Source: Lantana camara (lineage: Eukaryota; Streptophyta; Magnoliopsida; Lamiales; Verbenaceae). Taken from it: a stretch of 64,000 nt of DNA. The stretch's first letter is position 1, and each line of letters opens with the position of its first letter. The stretch spans positions 88,634,501-88,698,500 of the forward strand of contig CM074858.1 of the NCBI GenBank assembly GCA_037501455.1. The letters are read 5' to 3'. The notes beneath the pieces are model-generated. The model was not told where the DNA came from, searched no databases, and saw only the letters and a list, made by a program, of their open reading frames with translations. The position numbers and the translations under genes are program-made. Shown here one piece after another: positions 60,370-64,000 of this stretch.

Positions 60370-62532
60370 ATGGAGTTTCTGAGAGAAGGAATCGAACTCT
60401 ACTTGATATGGCTCGTTCCATGATAAGTTTCACTGACTTACCACCTTCTTTCTGGGGTTATGCCCTAGAAAGTGCAGCAAAGATTTTCAATCTAGTTCCC
60501 TCTAAGTCAGCCCCTAAAACCCTATGAAATGTGGCATGGTAAAATCCCTAGTTATTCTTACTTAAGAATTTGGGGTTGTCCTGCTTACGTGAAGAGGACA
60601 GTGGGAGACAAGTTAGAATCTAGTTCTAACTTATGCTACTTTGTAGGTTATCCTAAGGAATCCATAGGATACTACTTCTATGATCAATCTGAGCAAAAGA
60701 TGTTTGTTTCCAGAAATGCTACTTTTCTTGAGGAACCGTTCCTTAAAGAAAAGAAAGGCAAGATCATAGAATTAGATGAAGTACAAAGTGACCCCACGCC
60801 ACCCACTGAAGAAACATCCCCTTCTGATCAACGACAACCAATCACGAATTTCGATACACACGTAAATCCTCCTCTAAGGCGTTCTGAACGCGCTCCTAGA
60901 CAGCCGGAGAGATGGTATGGATTCTTCCATGAGATCTCTCAAAAGGATAATGATCCTTTAACATATGAGGAGACACTTTCAGATTCTGACTCTGAACAGT
61001 GGATAGAAGCCATGAAATCCGAAATGGATTCCATGAACTCCAACCAAGTTTGGACCTTGGTAGACTTGCCTGACGGGGTCAAACCCATAGGTTCCAAATG
61101 GATCTTTAAGAGAAATCTTGGAGTTGATGGAAGCATTGCAGCCTACAAGGCAAGACTGGTTGCAAAAGGATTCACTCAAAGACCCGGCGTGGACTTTGAT
61201 GAAACTTTTTCACCAATTGCAATGCAAAAGTCTATTCGGATCATGCTTGCCATTGCTGCATATTATGACTATGAGATATGGCAAATGGATGTGAAAATTG
61301 CTTTTCTCGATGGTGACATTGATAAAGACATTTATATGGACCAACCCATAGGTTTCACATTCAGTGGGAGTGAGCAAAAGGTTTGCAAACTCCAAAGATC
61401 AATCTATGGATTGAAATAGGCTTCTAGGAATTGGAACATTCGATTTGATGAATCAGTCAAAGCGTTTGGCTTCATTCAAATTTCAAATGAATCATGTGTG
61501 TATAGAAAGGAATTGGAGACCTCAGTGCAATTCTTAGTACTTTATGTTGATGACATCCTTCTTATTGGGAATTCGAAGGATGACATGAAAGTGACTAAGT
61601 TATGGTTATCGAGCCAATTCGAGATGAAAGATCTTGGTGATGCGTCCTATATCCTTGGAATTAAAATCTATCGAGATAGATCTAGAAGGTTAATAGGACT
61701 ATCACAGTCGATGTACATTGACAAAGTATTGAAGAGATTCAATATGGAGTTAGCAAAGGTTAAGAACCTTCCTATGAGTGTAGGAACATGTCTTTTTAAG
61801 AAGATGTGTCCTAACACTAACCTTGAGAAGGAAAGAATGACTCATACACCTTATGCATCAGCAATAGGTAGCATAATGTATGCAATGTTATGTACTCGAC
61901 CGGATGTGGCTTATGCACTTAGTGTAACAAGTCGTTTCCAATCTGACCCTGGAGATGGTCACTGGGCTGCCGTGAAGAATATTCTTAAGTACTTGAAAAG
62001 TACTAAGGATTTATTCTTAGTTTACGGAGGTCAGAAAGATCTTACTGTCGAAGGATACTGCGATGCAAGCTATGCATCTGACATAGATGATTTTAAGTCA
62101 ATGTCAGGATACATTTTCTGCCTAAACGGCGGAGCAGTGAGTTGGAAGAGTTCCAAGAAGACAACCACTGCAGATTCGACCACTGAGGCCGAATACTTAG
62201 CTGCAAATGATGCAGCTAAGGAAGGTGTTTGGATTAGAAACTTCATTCAAGAGTTTAATGTTGTTCCTAGCATGAAAGACCCCATTACTGTGTTTTGTGA
62301 CAACACTGGGGTGGTTGCTCAAGCAAGAGAACCAAGATCTCACCAATGGACCAAGCACATTATAAGGAAGTATCACGTAATCCGTGATATTATCAAAAGA
62401 GGAGATGTGCAAATTGAGAGGGTCGCATCAGCAGAGAACGTGGCAGATCCACTTACTAAACCCCTTAGTCGAGAAGCTTTCCAAGGTCATCTTCAGAAGA
62501 TGGGACTTAGAGTAGCTTTAGAATGGCTTTGA
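60342..62532 (+). pseudogene. Element C integrase end, reverse transcriptase and RNase H (broken)
   Basis: Three continuing frames: 60342-60527 (NGVSERRNRTLLDMARSMI, with the integrase Glu), 60529-61419, and the RNase H part ending at 62532. The frame shifts back near 60,520, and a TAG at 61417-61419 interrupts the RT where a Gln is usual. RT motifs are GSKWIFKRNLGVDGSIAAYK, DVKIAFLDGDIDKDIYMDQP and the catalytic LYVDDILLIGN. RNase H shows GYCDASYASDIDDFKSMSGY, DSTTEAEYLAANDAAKEGVW and the C-terminal ENVADPLTKPLSREAF. With these breaks the element is not autonomous. Confidence 0.9.
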
Positions 62533-62548
62533 CGGGCGAGTGGGAAAT
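62531..62548 (+). promoter_or_regulatory. Element C polypurine tract
   Basis: gacgggcgagtgggaaat immediately before TGTTAGGAATAG, the LTR start. Confidence 0.8.
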
Positions 62549-63167
62549 TGTTAGGAATAGTGCCCTAGAAAGCCGATTGTATATCCGCTTTGTACTTTTC
62601 CTTATTGTAATCACAGACAATCTTTGAATAAAAAAACGAATTAAGGAAACACTTCTTTATATGCTCTTGTTTGGTATGCGTTTACTTTAGCTGTGCATGT
62701 ATGAGAACTCCCCTAATCCTGATGACTTTAGGACTCTACCATTTAGGTGAAATGGTTCATGAAACGAGCCCTATATCACATAAGTCATGATTAGTAAAAT
62801 ACTCCAAGCCGATGAGTCCTACAAATAGTGAGAGTGTCAACCTGACTCCTCTAAGGCTTGCTTGTGGGATCACGCCCTTAAGAAGGACCACCTTGTTTCA
62901 TGGAGGTGCAAAGTGTATAGTTGATACGTGCGTGATACATGAGGGTACTTACTTCCATAAGTAAGTTTACTGAGGTGCCCCGTGTGAGAAGATTCCTAAA
63001 TGGGAAAGGAAGTTTATATTTCAGGAAATGGAAACTTTCAGATTAGAAAATACCTCACGAGTCATTGATGTGATTAATTGATCCTTAGACTTGAGGTTCC
63101 ATGTCAATTTATGAGTTAACTTTGTAGTCTTAGGTATAAGCTTTAAAAGGTGTCACCTTAGACAACT
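62549..63167 (+). repeat. Element C 3' LTR, truncated
   Basis: The first 619 bp match the 5' LTR. Similarity stops after gacaact at 63167, losing some 1.28 kb including the G-box array and TATA box. Confidence 0.9.
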
Positions 63168-64000
63168 TAATTGCAAATTGGTATTGCTGCAATCACGTAA
63201 CACACATATATACACAACAAACACTTTGCTTCCTTGCTTCCATTTCGCTCGATCCTCCCCAAGAAGAAGGAGAATGAGGGATTTTATCATCTCCAAGCTA
63301 TTTTTCCATCAAAATTGCATAATTTGAAGCTCAATCAACCTCTTAACTCCATCCCTTTTGTTCTCCTTGTCATTCAAGGTATATATGAGCTATTTGTGTG
63401 AATTCTTGAATTGATTGATGAAATTAGGGTTATGATTTAAGCTTGGCAATTTGTGTTTTAGTTGGTTGAAGCATGATTCTAGGTTTCAAACATGAATTTG
63501 ATGCTTGAATTATGATGGTTATGGAGTTGGATGATAAGTTGGTATATGGGTTTGATATTGATGATTCTTGAGAATTGAAGCATGAAATAAGTGTTTACGT
63601 TGGATTTTATTGCACTTTAAGCATGCTAGCATGTTTCTTTCATGATTTAAATGCATTTGGGAGTGTTACTTGATCATTTGATGATTTTTGGTTGAGGTTC
63701 GAAGCTCCCCTGTTTTGCTGCTCTGTTTCTGCATCTCCTACATAGCGGGAACGACCCTTCCCGTCCCAGTTCATTTCCCGGAGCGACCGTTCCCACCCTT
63801 TTTGAATGATCTGGCGCGAGACTGGGAACAACCCTTCCCAGTTTTGGCCTACAGCCGGAACGGCCGTTCCCAAGTGCCAAAATTGCCATTTTCTCACAGA
63901 CGCGCGGGATCAGTTCGTGGAGCCGGGAATGGCCCTTCCCATTTTACGTTGAAACCAGGCACGACCGTTCCCATGCTCCAGAGGGTGTTTGTGATTTTCC
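63168..64000 (+). mobile_element. Fragment of another long Gypsy-like LTR (continues past window)
   Basis: No coding sequence. Layout parallels the LTR of element B: a leader-like stretch, a donor-like tcaag/gtatat (63378/63379), AT-rich sequence with a gttttgctgctctg stretch, then GC-rich palindromes. The start of the LTR is missing at the junction. Assignment to a Tekay-like LTR is inference from layout, not from end sequences. Confidence 0.5.
63744..63975. repeat. Six GC-rich hairpin-like repeats
   Basis: Six variants of gggaacgacccttccc or ggaacggccgttccc at about 63,746, 63,775, 63,814, 63,852, 63,922 and 63,955. The fourth contains a perfect ggaacggccgttcc palindrome; several share the gaccgttccca core. 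Confidence 0.82.

Larger units (their letters stand above)
54656..63167 (+). mobile_element. Element C: degenerate Ty1/Copia retrotransposon inserted in element B 3' LTR
   Basis: 5' LTR 54656-56558, tRNA-Met primer site, long leader, gag-protease-integrase-RT-RNase H in Copia order, polypurine tract, and a 3' LTR from 62549 truncated at about 63167. The left flank ttcat would be the target duplication, but the right end is missing, so it cannot be confirmed. Pol has two frameshifts and one stop. Confidence 0.92.

Noticed and set aside
63744..63975. CRISPR-like array or satellite
   Set aside because: Units vary in sequence and spacing, and the context is a plant LTR-like fragment; no spacers of uniform size.

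Overview
This is a window of flowering-plant nuclear DNA, most likely from a eudicot. The evidence is a large intron-rich gene with AT-rich GT-AG introns, a plant-type TRA1/TRRAP protein, and several nested plant LTR retrotransposons (Ty3/Gypsy Tat and Tekay-like, Ty1/Copia), plus a SINE and a MITE. No bacterial, organellar, CRISPR or cellular RNA genes are seen. The species cannot be named from the sequence alone.

Region 1 (1-24,600, minus strand) is one host gene, a TRA1/TRRAP homologue: the giant HEAT/FAT/pseudokinase scaffold that recruits the SAGA and NuA4 acetyltransferase complexes to activators. I resolved 33 exons with consistent reading phase, giving about 3,717 codons from the start ATG at 24,600 to the left window edge. 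The rest of the pseudokinase domain and the FATC tail lie outside. Its introns hold a small decayed LTR element (3.5-4.6 kb), a tRNA-derived SINE with a 16-bp target duplication (20.6-20.8 kb) and three short tandem duplications. Promoter signals lie near 24.83-24.98 kb.

Region 2 (25,935-36,633) is element A, a complete young Tat-lineage Ty3/Gypsy retrotransposon on the minus strand. It has 597-bp LTRs that differ at two positions by eye, a CCTTC target duplication, gag, pol with two RNase H domains, and integrase. Between pol and its 3' LTR it carries a spliced gene on the opposite strand with its own TATA box, encoding an 819-aa protein with a coiled coil. This is the most notable system in the window.

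Region 3 (36,935-54,655) is element B, an old broken chromovirus (Tekay-like Ty3/Gypsy) on the plus strand with LTRs of about 3.5 kb. Its 5' LTR is swollen to 9.3 kb by two solo LTRs: a Copia one at 39,222-41,177 and a B-related Gypsy one at 42,041-45,875, both on the minus strand. Its pol contains a 269-bp hairpin MITE. Its 3' LTR is cut by element C.

Region 4 (54,656-about 63,167) is element C, a Ty1/Copia element on the plus strand with a 1.9-kb 5' LTR, a structured leader, a gag-pol frame broken by two frameshifts and a stop, and a truncated 3' LTR. From about 63,168 to the window end is a fragment of another long Gypsy-like LTR. Long LTRs of B, of its relative and of this fragment share a leader-like splice donor followed by a cluster of GC-rich palindromes, which is the second unusual theme here.
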